Assembly (NCBI GenBank): GCA_028282885.1
Contig: JANQGX010000089.1
Coordinates: 25,751 to 89,750, forward strand
Direction: 5' to 3'
From: SAR324 cluster bacterium
GTDB taxonomy: Bacteria > SAR324 > XYD2-FULL-50-16
Length of the DNA stretch: 64,000 bases
Part shown: positions 54,763-63,815 of the stretch, one piece after another
How positions within the stretch are numbered: position 1 is the stretch's first letter
How the letters are laid out: each line of letters starts with the position of its first letter
Notes under the pieces: model-generated
Told to the model about the DNA's origin: nothing
Database searches by the model: none
What the model saw: only the letters and a program-made list of their open reading frames with translations
Program-made: the position numbers and the translations under genes

Positions 54763-55321
54763 CAAACCTCCAACTGGGGCACAGCAAAAAGCTGTAGGTA
54801 ACAGGAATCGTAAAGAGGACGAATGATTGGCACATCCGACCTATTACAACTCCCTTTAGAATCATGATTATCATCATCTCGACTATCATTAGCACGGGAT
54901 TGTTGTAATCATCCGGATTATATCCTCCGGAACTGAAGCAAAGATACGCCGATCCTCTTCACTACGGGCAGCGAAGGCGGCTGAAGACAATATTGCGAGC
55001 CAGTTTGACTTATCGGCCACTCCCCCAAAAGGAGTCATATTTTGAGAAACCGGTCTAACCCGACTACCTTGATTTGGATTCTATGTTTAACCGGCCAGTT
55101 ACCTCAGATAGAAATACAGAAGGACAGTACCCTGACCGAAAAAAAAACGAATTCTGAATAAGTGTTTTGAACTCTTACTTCATAATCAAACCGGGTTCCA
55201 TATTAAATATTTCAGCACTACGGTTTTTTGAACTAATTCGTAGTATCTAAAAAAATCAATCCTTTATCGATATGTCATTTTATAACAACTGCATTCCATC
55301 ATGCATAATCAATAATTCGTA

Positions 55322-55351
55322 TTGACAAATTTCTAAGCCTTCAACTATTGT
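55322..55351 (+). promoter_or_regulatory. Sigma-70-like promoter candidate for the Com-like gene
   Basis: A consensus TTGACA (55322-55327) and TATTGT (55346-55351) with an 18-base spacer lie about 40 bases upstream of the start at 55391. The -10 box is only a partial match. Confidence 0.28.
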
Positions 55352-55390
55352 TTCCATAGTATTCTTATATACTAATTATATAATTCTCAC

Positions 55391-55576
55391 ATGGATATAA
55401 CTAAACTCAAATCGTCAATACCGACGCATGGTGACTGCATTAAGGCAGTTGATCAAGAAAGTCTTCAAGAAATCCGTTGTAAAAAATGTCGGAGATTACT
55501 GATGAAAGGATCAGTCACCTACATCGAAATCAAATGTCCAAAATGTAACAGCATACAGAAATTCAGGAGTGTCTGA
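55391..55576 (+). CDS. Com-like zinc-ribbon protein (Mu Com family)
   Basis: The 61-residue protein ends with 'EIRCKKCRRLLMKGSVTYIE' followed by 'IKCPKCNSIQKFRS'. That is the Com-family zinc ribbon with two CxxC pairs around a short beta hairpin. In phage Mu, Com binds the mom mRNA and allows its translation. Here an extra N-terminal stretch of about 27 residues precedes the ribbon, no mom or other phage genes are near, and no clear Shine-Dalgarno is seen. It stands alone with 746 bases upstream and about 245 downstream. An RNA-binding role is possible, and a strong stem-loop lies across its stop codon. Confidence 0.75.
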   Translation: MDITKLKSSIPTHGDCIKAVDQESLQEIRCKKCRRLLMKGSVTYIEIKCPKCNSIQKFRSV

Positions 55577-55592
55577 GTAGGCACTCCTGAAT
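55561..55592 (+). repeat. 11-bp perfect stem-loop across the Com-like stop codon
   Basis: ATTCAGGAGTG (55561-55571) and CACTCCTGAAT (55582-55592) form an 11-bp stem with a 10-base loop that contains the TGA stop. No T-run follows, so a simple terminator is unlikely. Given the RNA-binding family of the encoded protein, autoregulation is a possibility. Confidence 0.6.
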
Positions 55593-55822
55593 GACAAAAA
55601 GCAGAGCCCTTCGAGAGCCTTCCAACCAGAGGAATCTTAATTCCCAGCCAAGCTGTCTAACGGTATGTAAGTTTAAAACATCGACCTGAATTTCACCATT
55701 CTTCCCATCAACCTGTTTACTAATATTCAGAAGTACCTAAGTAACCAATTCTGAAACAATCCTGGTTTTATGGTGATTCCTGCTATCGAAAGAAACTGAA
55801 TACCCTCAATCGCAAACATAGA

Positions 55823-57205
55823 ATGAACCTGCAAGAAGAATTAACCTGGATTTTTAGTCAACAGACCTCCGACCCCCTGAGATATGCTTTTCCCAAGAAA
55901 CGAGTGGTACACCCATTTGTAAAAGGAATGGAACCGGTTTCAAACCCCCATGATCAGTGGCAGGATTTGATATGTAGTCAAGATAGAAGCCCCAAACACA
56001 TTGCTTACATCAACATTCCCTTCTGCCAAACACAATGTCTGTTTTGCGGGTTTTATCGTAATAACGCCAGGACCGGCCTGGAAAGTGAGTACATTGATTG
56101 TCTGATTAAGGAACTAAAGGAAGTTAAAAAAAACCATTTTCTGGAGAGAAGTCCACTGCAAGCAGTCTATATAGGCGGCGGGACACCTTCGTCCCTGAGT
56201 TCCGGGAATATTTTCCGATTGTTGGAGTCGATACATGAAAACCTGAATCTGGCCAATGATTGTGAACTCACGTTTGAATGCCGTTTATACGATTTTGACG
56301 ACGATAAGATCCAGTCCTGTCTTGACGGCGGAGTCAACCGATTTTCCATAGGCGTGCAGAGTTTTAACACTCGCTGCCGCCAACTACTGGGCAGAATGCT
56401 TCCCGGGGATGAGATTGTTTCGCGGCTCAGCCACATTCAAAGCCAGGGTCAGGCCGCCTTGGCAATCGACCTGATGTATGGACTACCCGAGCAGACCATG
56501 GAGATTTGGGAAAAGGATCTGATGCGTGCAGCCCAATATGGATTGGATGGCATATCTGTCTATCAGCTCAATGTATTCGAAGGAGGCAGGCTCAATAAGA
56601 AGGTTTCCAAAGGAAAACTGGCAGAACCCTCAAAAACTTCCGAGCAGGCGATTTATTTCAAACGGAGCATCGATGTACTGGATCAGTGCAAATACCGGCG
56701 AATGAGCAACACCCACTGGCAGAATACCACTCGGGAGAGGAATCTTTACAATTCACTCAGCAAACAGCCGGACATTCTCCTCCTGCCATTCGGAAGCGGA
56801 AGCGGCGGCAAGGTGGAAGGTTTTTCCCTGGCGCTTGAAACCGATTTAAAACGGTACATTGATATCACCGGTCAAGATCGAAAACCCATAGCTTTCATGG
56901 CAAAACAACCGGAAATCAGTCCGCTTATTTCAGAGATCACATGGCAACTGGACCAAGGATATTTAGATTTGGAATTAATCGGTTCCAGATACGGGAGTAA
57001 ATACTGTGAAAAAATGAAACCTGTTTTGGAAGCCTGGCAATCAAATGGGTTGGTGCAGTCAACGGAAGGTTTGGTTGATCTGACAGTTGCCGGATTGTTT
57101 TGGTACGTCAATCTATCCCAGGCTCTGGTGGATTGGCTCTCAAAACCCGATCAGGATGATACGCCCGATGTGGAAATTACCGGAGTTGCAGCTCAGGACG
57201 GATAG
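55823..57205 (+). CDS. hutW: HutW/ChuW-type radical SAM haem-degrading enzyme
   Basis: The 460-residue protein has the radical SAM cluster motif in 'YINIPFCQTQCLFCGFY' (CxxxCxxC, about residues 67-74), then 'AVYIGGGTPSSLS', 'FSIGVQSFNTRCRQLLGR' and 'LAIDLMYGLPEQTMEIW'. It resembles HemN/HemW, but the FCGF(Y/F) form of the cluster motif and the C-terminal part with 'LLLPFGSGSGGK' are those of the HutW/ChuW subfamily. ChuW opens the haem ring anaerobically by radical methyl transfer, releasing iron and a linear tetrapyrrole. The downstream TonB receptor, ECF transporter and flavodoxin fit haem import and use. The HutW name is by family resemblance; the reaction has not been shown here. Confidence 0.82.
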   Translation: MNLQEELTWIFSQQTSDPLRYAFPKKRVVHPFVKGMEPVSNPHDQWQDLICSQDRSPKHIAYINIPFCQTQCLFCGFYRNNARTGLESEYIDCLIKELKEVKKNHFLERSPLQAVYIGGGTPSSLSSGNIFRLLESIHENLNLANDCELTFECRLYDFDDDKIQSCLDGGVNRFSIGVQSFNTRCRQLLGRMLPGDEIVSRLSHIQSQGQAALAIDLMYGLPEQTMEIWEKDLMRAAQYGLDGISVYQLNVFEGGRLNKKVSKGKLAEPSKTSEQAIYFKRSIDVLDQCKYRRMSNTHWQNTTRERNLYNSLSKQPDILLLPFGSGSGGKVEGFSLALETDLKRYIDITGQDRKPIAFMAKQPEISPLISEITWQLDQGYLDLELIGSRYGSKYCEKMKPVLEAWQSNGLVQSTEGLVDLTVAGLFWYVNLSQALVDWLSKPDQDDTPDVEITGVAAQDG

Positions 57206-57347
57206 ATGCTGTTAAAAAGCAGCAGACACCGGTGCGAAGAGCGTTACAAACGCCCTATTACAGAGGATTACGAATCTCAAACGATAGTTCAAATCAGGAC
57301 CGCCCAGCGAGCGAATTCTGAAAAAAAAGAATCCTATAGGAGACCCT

Positions 57348-58172
57348 ATGCAAATCAAAACCCACAAAAAAAAGCATCTTACCTTTTACTACCTTTTGAT
57401 TGTCGCCCTGGTGTTTAGTCTGATGTTACTCGTCTCATCGTGTGCGAGCAGTGATTCAGACGACGATGACGATGATTCCGCTTCCACCAGTTGCACAGGT
57501 ACCAGCACAGTTGAAGTTGACACCAGTTCCACCGCCTTTGGTGCGCCTCCTTCAATGAGCGTCAGTACAACCTACACCTACGATGATTCAACCAAGTTGT
57601 TGCATGCTGTCGGTTCAAATCCCATGGTCGGTCCGTTTGCCACGAAATTCACGGTATCAACACTCTCAGCTACCCAATTGGTTTTGACCGATGAAGATAG
57701 TTCCACGGATTACACCTACACCCGCTCAAGCGGTAGCCAACAAACCGCCGATGATATAACCGGTTACTGGGAAGACAGCAGCGGAAATGTTCTCCTCCTG
57801 CTCTACTTCGAGAACAAGGCTGTTTTTTTCAGTGCAATGCACGGTGTGACTTATAAGGCCTCAAATGGTACCTACACCTCTACCGACACAAGCGTAACAT
57901 TAACGCAGTCCGCCACGGATTTCAGTGCTTCAGCAACCAGGGATGACGCGGGAGAATACAATGCTTCCCGTTCAGTCAGTGGAACAACAGAAACGCTGAC
58001 CCTGACAATGTCCGATAACACGGAATACAGCTTTACACGTGAAGATCAATATGAACCGGGTTGCGGAATTGTTGGAACATGGCAATACGACACAACAGAT
58101 ATGAACGACGCCTGGTATTTTGAGTTCTTCGCAGACGGAAACTACCGCATTTACTCTACCAACGATCAATAA
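57348..58172 (+). CDS. Putative lipoprotein of the haem locus, unknown function
   Basis: The 274-residue protein starts at ATG 57348, preceded by AGGAGA (57338-57343). It has a basic N terminus, a hydrophobic helix ('YYLLIVALVFSLMLLV') and the lipobox 'LVSSCAS', so it should be lipidated at that Cys. An Asp-rich linker ('SDSDDDDDDS') follows, which may act as an inner-membrane retention or spacer region. The rest is Ser/Thr-rich beta structure with two repeat-like units beginning 'DDITGYWEDSSG' and 'GCGIVGTWQYDT', resembling lipocalin-like or extracellular beta-sandwich domains. It lies between hutW and the TonB receptor and may be a surface or periplasmic partner of that receptor. Confidence 0.82.
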   Translation: MQIKTHKKKHLTFYYLLIVALVFSLMLLVSSCASSDSDDDDDDSASTSCTGTSTVEVDTSSTAFGAPPSMSVSTTYTYDDSTKLLHAVGSNPMVGPFATKFTVSTLSATQLVLTDEDSSTDYTYTRSSGSQQTADDITGYWEDSSGNVLLLLYFENKAVFFSAMHGVTYKASNGTYTSTDTSVTLTQSATDFSASATRDDAGEYNASRSVSGTTETLTLTMSDNTEYSFTREDQYEPGCGIVGTWQYDTTDMNDAWYFEFFADGNYRIYSTNDQ

Positions 58173-58193
58173 CAATAATTCTCTAAATAGCCC

Positions 58194-58223
58194 GGTAAAG
58201 GGAGCCTGACCGCTTCCTTTACC
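58194..58223 (+). repeat. 12-bp stem-loop between lipoprotein and receptor genes
   Basis: GGTAAAGGGAGC (58194-58205) pairs with GCTTCCTTTACC (58212-58223), eleven Watson-Crick pairs and one G-U, around a 6-base loop. No T-run follows. It lies 22 bases before the receptor ATG and could protect the upstream mRNA or attenuate expression of the receptor. Confidence 0.6.
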
Positions 58224-58244
58224 CCATATGGATTTGAAAAGACC

Positions 58245-60374
58245 ATGATTCAATCCCTGCTTAAAAAAACTGCCCTTTTCTGGGTTATTCTTCACATGAC
58301 CGCTTTTGCCATCGCCCAGGAATATCTTGCCGAATCGCGGGGAGACGCCACCGGAGACGCAAAAAAGGCATATTTGTTTGAAGAGATCGTCGTGACAGGT
58401 ACGGGTACAGAGACCGAATTCCTGGTCGCCCCGGCTTCTATTTCTATTATTGATCAGAAAAGCCTGGAGAGGAATAGTTACAGCCAGATATCAGACATTG
58501 TTCAGGATATCCCGAATGTCGAAATCATTGATGTTTCCATCCCGGGAATGAAAAGAGTTCGTATCAGAGGTGAAGCTGCATCCAGGTCGTTGATTCTGGT
58601 CGATGGCCAGAGGATCTCGGAACAAAAGTCAATGGAAGGAGCTCCTCTACTGGTGAATGCAAATGACGTTGAAAGAATTGAGGTGGTCAAAGGACCCAGT
58701 TCTGTATTATACGGATCTGACGCCATCGGGGGTGTAATCAACCTGATTACCAAAAAAGGAGGAGAAGAACCGGTGGAAGGTTCGATCGGAACCTCTTATG
58801 ACTCCTCCAACGGCGGATTGGACCATTACGGTTCGGTACAGGGATTGGTTGATCACCTGGAGTACAGATTATCTTATGCGGTTGATGAAGATGGAGATCG
58901 CCAAACCCCTGAAGGCACACTTGAAAACAGTTCCTCCAGGAGCGAGGCCTACAGCCTGTTGCTGGGTTATAAATCCGAAGATATCAGGACAGGATTGAAG
59001 TTCGAATACTATAATGCTGATATCAATTCTCACACAGCTAAAGAATTGACAGCTGAGGGATCCGATTTTGACTATTTCCAGCTGGATCTCCCGGAATGGA
59101 GTCGGAGAAAATTGGCGTTTTACTATAACCGGAGTAATATCACTACCTGGTTATCTAAATTAAAGGCCGAAGTGTTTTATCAGAACACTTTCAAGGACTT
59201 CAAAAACGACATGGATATCGTTGTCGGACTTAAACTGAGAATCAGGACCAGAAATTATCTGGATACCTACGGCGGAAGATTGCAGGCAGAAATACTGGCT
59301 TCCGATTCTCACATACTGGTCACCGGACTGGAAGTTTCTTATGACAGGCTGTTGGCAGAAGGAGAAACACGAACCACATGGGGAACCTATGAGTTCCCTA
59401 GCAGCGACAAACGAAAAACTTCTGAATTTGAGGCACATCTGGCTACCTATGCCGCTTATTTGCAAGATGAATGGAGCTTCGCCGATCAGTTAACTCTTAT
59501 TACAGGTTTGAGAGGCACATTTAATAGCGGCGGATTGGATCGAGCTGATATTAAAGAAAAAAATCTGTTGAATGGGTTTTCTGCCAATATCGACCAGGAT
59601 ACGGAGCAAAGCGAAGACTTTCACACAACCGGTGGAATAACGCTTCTCTATCAGGGCAGGGATAAATCATCCATACGCCTTAGCTGGGTCAACGGTTACA
59701 AATACCCTAATCTCCAACAGCTTTATATCGGCACCTCCCATGGAAGTGACAGCGCGGTTTATAGTAATCCGGATCTCAAGCCGGAAACCTCGCAGACCTC
59801 GGAAGCAGGATATCGTAACTATGGACCGAAGGGTTCTTTTGATCTGACACTTTTTCATACATTTGCCAGGAATTATATCGGGATTGAAGAGAATCCCGAT
59901 GTTCCCAATACCGATATCTATACCAATATCAACACCAGCACAAGCCATGGAGCTGAATTCACCGGTGATATGAATATCGGTCTGATAAGTCCTTATCTGG
60001 TAGCCAGCTACATTAAACGGAAATACCAGACAGATTCCTATGAAACTTATGATACCGGCGTTCCGTCTTGGAGCGGCAAATCCGGCATCCGATGGGAGAG
60101 TGAAAACCAGTCCCGCCCCGTCACTTGGATTGATCTATATGTTAGAGCCGCTGACGATGCCTTTGAATATGATCACGATGAAAACACGACTAAAGAATAT
60201 GAAGGCTGGGCCACTTACAATCTCGGATTCGGATGGAAAGGCAGTCTATGGAGCAATCCTGCAAGTTACAGCCTGGAAGCGCTAAACTTGTCGAATCTGA
60301 CTTATCGGAGGGCCCAAAACAGTCTCTACGAGGCAGAAATGCATTTTGTTGCCAAATTGACCATGGAGTTTTAA
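58245..60374 (+). CDS. TonB-dependent outer-membrane receptor
   Basis: A 709-residue protein. A signal peptide (about 1-25, 'ALFWVILHMTAFAIAQ') precedes the TonB box 'EEIVVTGTG' and a plug domain with 'IPNVEIIDV', 'RIRGEAASRSLILVDGQRI' and 'IEVVKGPSSVLYGSDAIGGV'. The beta-barrel follows and ends 'HFVAKLTMEF' with the terminal Phe needed for assembly. The plug is of the BtuB/haem-receptor type. In view of HutW upstream and the ECF genes downstream the likely cargo is haem or another tetrapyrrole, but no His/FRAP-NPNL haem motif was recognised, so the substrate is inferred from context. TonB itself is not encoded here. The next gene starts at the base after this stop codon. Confidence 0.93.
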   Translation: MIQSLLKKTALFWVILHMTAFAIAQEYLAESRGDATGDAKKAYLFEEIVVTGTGTETEFLVAPASISIIDQKSLERNSYSQISDIVQDIPNVEIIDVSIPGMKRVRIRGEAASRSLILVDGQRISEQKSMEGAPLLVNANDVERIEVVKGPSSVLYGSDAIGGVINLITKKGGEEPVEGSIGTSYDSSNGGLDHYGSVQGLVDHLEYRLSYAVDEDGDRQTPEGTLENSSSRSEAYSLLLGYKSEDIRTGLKFEYYNADINSHTAKELTAEGSDFDYFQLDLPEWSRRKLAFYYNRSNITTWLSKLKAEVFYQNTFKDFKNDMDIVVGLKLRIRTRNYLDTYGGRLQAEILASDSHILVTGLEVSYDRLLAEGETRTTWGTYEFPSSDKRKTSEFEAHLATYAAYLQDEWSFADQLTLITGLRGTFNSGGLDRADIKEKNLLNGFSANIDQDTEQSEDFHTTGGITLLYQGRDKSSIRLSWVNGYKYPNLQQLYIGTSHGSDSAVYSNPDLKPETSQTSEAGYRNYGPKGSFDLTLFHTFARNYIGIEENPDVPNTDIYTNINTSTSHGAEFTGDMNIGLISPYLVASYIKRKYQTDSYETYDTGVPSWSGKSGIRWESENQSRPVTWIDLYVRAADDAFEYDHDENTTKEYEGWATYNLGFGWKGSLWSNPASYSLEALNLSNLTYRRAQNSLYEAEMHFVAKLTMEF

Positions 60375-60950
60375 ATGACTGATAAATCGCCACTTGTCAT
60401 CGGGATTTCGCAACCACGAAAACGGTACTGGCAACCCAGGGAGCTGGTTGTGATTGGTGTGTTTTCCGCACTTATTAAACTTTCATCCCTTTTAATTGCT
60501 ATCGCGGGTGGCGGCATGAACCCGGTAACCCTGGGATTGAAGAATCTGGTTGCAACGATGCTTCTCGTTGTTCTGATAGCCAAAGTCCGGAAGCCCGGTA
60601 CCCTGTTGCTTTTTGTCGTTATCAGCTCTATTGTGTCTGCCCTCCTCAATAGCGTACAACTGTTTTTATTGCCCGGGGCTATCATCGCAGCCCTGACAGG
60701 CGAGGTTGTTCTGTACCTGGTTAGAAAACACCATGAATTGGCATCCATCCTTATGAGTATTGCCATTTTTGATTTCGTATCGAGACTAATCTCTTTGACC
60801 CTTTCCTACCTTATGTTCCGGGAATCCATGGGTCTTTTTGTCATGGCCGCTATCATTATCGCAATCGGCTATATCGGTTGTGTTTTGGGGTTGGGCTCGG
60901 GAATACTTTTTACCAAGGAGTTGAAACATGCGGGCATCATACGTCACTAA
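60375..60950 (+). CDS. MptD-like ECF transporter S (substrate-binding membrane) component
   Basis: The 191-residue protein has about five to six hydrophobic helices. The start 'WQPRELVVIGVFSALIKLSS' and the loop 'AGGGMNPVTLGLKNLVATML' match the MptD/Trep_Strep S components of energy-coupling factor transporters. S components bind the substrate (vitamins, metal complexes or tetrapyrroles) and work with EcfT and EcfA, which follow directly. ATG is the base after the receptor stop, and the gene overlaps ecfT by 23 bases, so all are made from one mRNA. Confidence 0.85.
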   Translation: MTDKSPLVIGISQPRKRYWQPRELVVIGVFSALIKLSSLLIAIAGGGMNPVTLGLKNLVATMLLVVLIAKVRKPGTLLLFVVISSIVSALLNSVQLFLLPGAIIAALTGEVVLYLVRKHHELASILMSIAIFDFVSRLISLTLSYLMFRESMGLFVMAAIIIAIGYIGCVLGLGSGILFTKELKHAGIIRH

Positions 60951-61713
60951 CTACACGACCGAATCTGCGACAAAAACTCCGGTGTTGAAAAAGGAATTTG
61001 CAGCAAATCTGGATGTCAGGGCAAAGATGCTGATATCCTTTTCAGTCTCACTGGCAGTTATTCCGCTGTATCACATCGAGGCCCTGGCGATTCTCCTGAC
61101 AGTTTCCCTGGCCTATTTGCTTTCCATCCGCAGATTCTGGATCACACTGGTAGCTTACATTACGCTTGCGTTTCTTTGTGGGCTTGCCATTCTTTCATCC
61201 TTCATGGTGTCTCACCTGTTCCCAAACATGAAAGGTCTGACCCTGGCAACCTTTATCCTCCCCTTTATCAGAATAGCCATTCTTTTGAACGTAATCCTGG
61301 TGATGGCTATAACGTCTCGGGTTCAGGGGATGCTGCAGGGATTGAAGTCCCTCAGGCTTCCCTATTTCATCTACCTCCCTGCTGCTGTCATGATTCGCTT
61401 TATCCCTGTATTTATCAAAGACGTCAGTCAGATAAAGGACAGCCTGAAAACCAAGGGTTATGATATTCGGCCAGTCTTCGTTTGCCTGCATCCTTTCTTC
61501 ACTGTCCGGCTGTTATTTGTCCCCCTGGTGATTCGCGCCTTGAGAAGCGCAGATGAACTGGGGATTGCAGCGGAATTAAAAGGAGTGGGACTAAGAGACA
61601 ACATCAGCCATTACCGAAAAAAGCAGCTTGGAAAATCCGATTACGTCGTCCTCTTGCTAACCCTGGCCATCCTGGCTGTAGCATTTGGTATCCAGTATGG
61701 ATTTGTAAGCTGA
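60928..61713 (+). CDS. ecfT: ECF transporter transmembrane component (CbiQ/EcfT)
   Basis: The 261-residue protein has an N-terminal set of membrane helices and the long cytoplasmic coupling helices of the family. 'LDVRAKMLISFSVSLAVIPL' is the usual EcfT opening ('L-D-x-R-x-K'). The coupling motifs appear around 'RALRSADELGIAAELKGVG', the A-R-(G/x) type signature that touches the ATPases. It overlaps the S-component gene by 23 bases. The double ATPase gene follows after 43 bases. Confidence 0.9.
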   Translation: MRASYVTNYTTESATKTPVLKKEFAANLDVRAKMLISFSVSLAVIPLYHIEALAILLTVSLAYLLSIRRFWITLVAYITLAFLCGLAILSSFMVSHLFPNMKGLTLATFILPFIRIAILLNVILVMAITSRVQGMLQGLKSLRLPYFIYLPAAVMIRFIPVFIKDVSQIKDSLKTKGYDIRPVFVCLHPFFTVRLLFVPLVIRALRSADELGIAAELKGVGLRDNISHYRKKQLGKSDYVVLLLTLAILAVAFGIQYGFVS

Positions 61714-61756
61714 CCAACCATCACCAACAGGCCACAACGTCACCCGGAAATCGAAG

Positions 61757-63160
61757 ATGATCGAATTAAAAAACGTCACCTACACCTACCCTCATCAATC
61801 GGAACCGGCTTTGTCCAATCTGTCGATTTCTGTCAGCGAAGGTGAAATTGTTTTGTGCACCGGTGCAAGCGGTTGTGGCAAAAGCACCCTGATCAATCTG
61901 CTTAACGGACTGATTCCACAATTTTATGAAGGTCATCTGGAAGGATCTGTTTCGATAAACGGAGTAGACAACTCGACACGCCGTATCAGTGAAATAGCAA
62001 CTGATGTTGGAACCTTGTTTCAGGATCCGGAGCAACAGTTTCTGGCCTTGAATGTAGAGGATGAGCTGGCATTTCCACATGAATGGAGAGGTGAATCGCC
62101 AACCAGGATCAGGGAAATGATCGACGGCATCTCAAATATGATGGGTATAAAGGATTTGATTTCCAAAGATATCCTGCATCTATCCGAAGGGGAAAAGCAG
62201 AAAACCGCTTTGGCGTCCATTATTTTGTTAACACCTAAGGTTCTGATACTGGATGAACCAACCGCAAATCTCGATCCGGAAGCCACTTATGAATTCGCAG
62301 TTCTACTGCAAAAACTCTCGTCAAAAGGAATGACGATATTTGTAGTCGATCACAGGCTATACTGGTTAAAGGAAATTGCAAACCGTCTGTTTATACTGCA
62401 GCAGGGAAAGCTGGTATATGAAGGAAGTTTCCACGATCTGAATCAGTCTGATGCATTTGATTCCTTCGGACTCAGGCAAATGGATATTGATGATCCGAGA
62501 ATGAACCTTGAAGAGTGTTCTGAGGACTCAAAAAATGGCTTGACACTGAATGGGCTCACTTTCGCCTATAAAAACCATCCACCTGTTTTTCAGAATCGCT
62601 CATTCCAGCTTCCCTTCGGGAAGGTTATTGCTATGATCGGCCAAAACGGTGCGGGGAAAACAACCTTTGCCAGACTGATTACCGGACTGGAAAAGGCAAA
62701 TAGCGGAGAGATTTTCATAGAAAAATCCAAAATCACACCAACACAATTGCTCCGAAAAAGCAGTATTGTACTGCAAAATACTGATCACCAATTGCACATG
62801 AAAACAGTTCGTGAGGAGCTGTTTCTTTCCGCCAATGCCGCCGGGATTGATAATGCTGGAGATAGAATTGATGAACTTTTGGACTATTTTGATCTGAAAG
62901 ATCTGGAAAACAGGCACCCCCAATCACTTTCCGGCGGCCAGAAACAACGCCTGGTGATTGCTTGCGGAATCGTGAAAGAACCGGATGTTCTGATTCTGGA
63001 TGAGCCAACCAGCGGGCTGGATGGACGAAATATGCGGCTTATTGCTTCGCTGTTAAAAAAAACGGCCCTGTGTAACACCTGTGTGTTAATTATCAGCCAT
63101 GATCTTGAATTGATAGAGCTCTGTGCAGATCTCAAGTTGACTATTGCAGCACCGAACTGA
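61757..63160 (+). CDS. ecfA: Fused double ABC ATPase of the ECF transporter (EcfA1-EcfA2)
   Basis: The 467-residue protein has two complete ABC domains. The first has Walker A 'GASGCGKST', signature 'LSEGEKQK' and Walker B 'VLILDEPTANLD'. The second has 'GQNGAGKTT', 'LSGGQKQR' and 'VLILDEPTSGLD'. The family usually has two separate ATPases; here they are one chain, so the pair is a fixed heterodimer. It powers the EcfT and MptD-like S component encoded just upstream. Confidence 0.93.
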   Translation: MIELKNVTYTYPHQSEPALSNLSISVSEGEIVLCTGASGCGKSTLINLLNGLIPQFYEGHLEGSVSINGVDNSTRRISEIATDVGTLFQDPEQQFLALNVEDELAFPHEWRGESPTRIREMIDGISNMMGIKDLISKDILHLSEGEKQKTALASIILLTPKVLILDEPTANLDPEATYEFAVLLQKLSSKGMTIFVVDHRLYWLKEIANRLFILQQGKLVYEGSFHDLNQSDAFDSFGLRQMDIDDPRMNLEECSEDSKNGLTLNGLTFAYKNHPPVFQNRSFQLPFGKVIAMIGQNGAGKTTFARLITGLEKANSGEIFIEKSKITPTQLLRKSSIVLQNTDHQLHMKTVREELFLSANAAGIDNAGDRIDELLDYFDLKDLENRHPQSLSGGQKQRLVIACGIVKEPDVLILDEPTSGLDGRNMRLIASLLKKTALCNTCVLIISHDLELIELCADLKLTIAAPN

Positions 63161-63264
63161 CATTAACAGCAGTCCGGGATTATCTAACGTCAATGAAATT
63201 ACTTAACCGAACACTGAATCTGAACCGAAGTGTTCCTGATTGTTAATCTATTCCCCATACTATC

Positions 63265-63777
63265 ATGAAATCTTTCGTTGTCTATTCAAGCAAAACCGGA
63301 AACACCAAAATGGTGGCCGACGCCATCTATAGTTGTCTGCCGGATCCCAAGGAAATCAGTCCTGTTGAAACAGCCCCCGATCCCGAAGATTACCAGTTCT
63401 TAGCTGTCGGATTCTGGGTCGATAAAGGTACTGCAGATCAGAAAGCCCGCGAATACATGACAAAAATCCGTAACAAAAAAATCGGCGTTTTTGGCACCCT
63501 TGGAGCTTACCCCGATTCAGATCATGCCAATACCGTGCGTGAGCGGGTTCGCGAGTTACTTAAAGAAAATGACATTATGGATCTGTTCCTCTGCCAGGGA
63601 AAAGTTGATCCTGAACTGGTGAAAATGATGGCTGAAACCATGAAGGACGATCCCCATCACTCCATGACCCCTGAAAGGAGGGCACGACTAAAGGAAGCGG
63701 AAAAGCATCCTGATGAAGATGATTTGAAAAATGCACAAAAAGTCTTCGAACAAATCATGGTCTCCCTGAACAATTAA
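63265..63777 (+). CDS. Flavodoxin-like protein (Flavodoxin_3/BilS type)
   Basis: The 170-residue protein opens 'FVVYSSKTGNTKMVADAIY', the FMN phosphate-binding loop (S/T-x-T-G-N-T), and has 'AVGFWVDKGTADQKAREYM' and 'IGVFGTLGAYPDSDHA', typical of the short flavodoxin family found next to radical SAM haem enzymes and bilin reductases. It would supply electrons, for example to HutW, whose radical chemistry needs a low-potential donor. It lies 104 bases after the ECF ATPase gene. The charged C-terminal helix (about 125-170) is longer than in a minimal flavodoxin. Confidence 0.88.
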   Translation: MKSFVVYSSKTGNTKMVADAIYSCLPDPKEISPVETAPDPEDYQFLAVGFWVDKGTADQKAREYMTKIRNKKIGVFGTLGAYPDSDHANTVRERVRELLKENDIMDLFLCQGKVDPELVKMMAETMKDDPHHSMTPERRARLKEAEKHPDEDDLKNAQKVFEQIMVSLNN

Positions 63778-63815
63778 ATCGATTCCACTTCTGAATACCC
63801 GGATTTGCCTCCAGA

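Larger units (their letters stand above)
54645..55390. other. Long divergent intergenic region, 746 bases
   Basis: No protein or tRNA gene was found. The region holds a 9-bp perfect inverted repeat (54734-54762), a wide pair of complementary octamers (ATTACAAC 54842-54849 and GTTGTAAT 54902-54909), and is very A+T rich for the last 200 bases. A promoter candidate for the Com-like gene is listed separately. A non-coding RNA cannot be excluded. Confidence 0.4.

Noticed and set aside
55391..55576. Prophage remnant
   Set aside because: Only a Com-like gene is present; no capsid, tail, integrase or transposase B genes of Mu type are near.
55823..57205. HemN/HemW coproporphyrinogen oxidase
   Set aside because: The cluster motif variant, the C-terminal region and the haem-uptake neighbours fit the HutW/ChuW group better.
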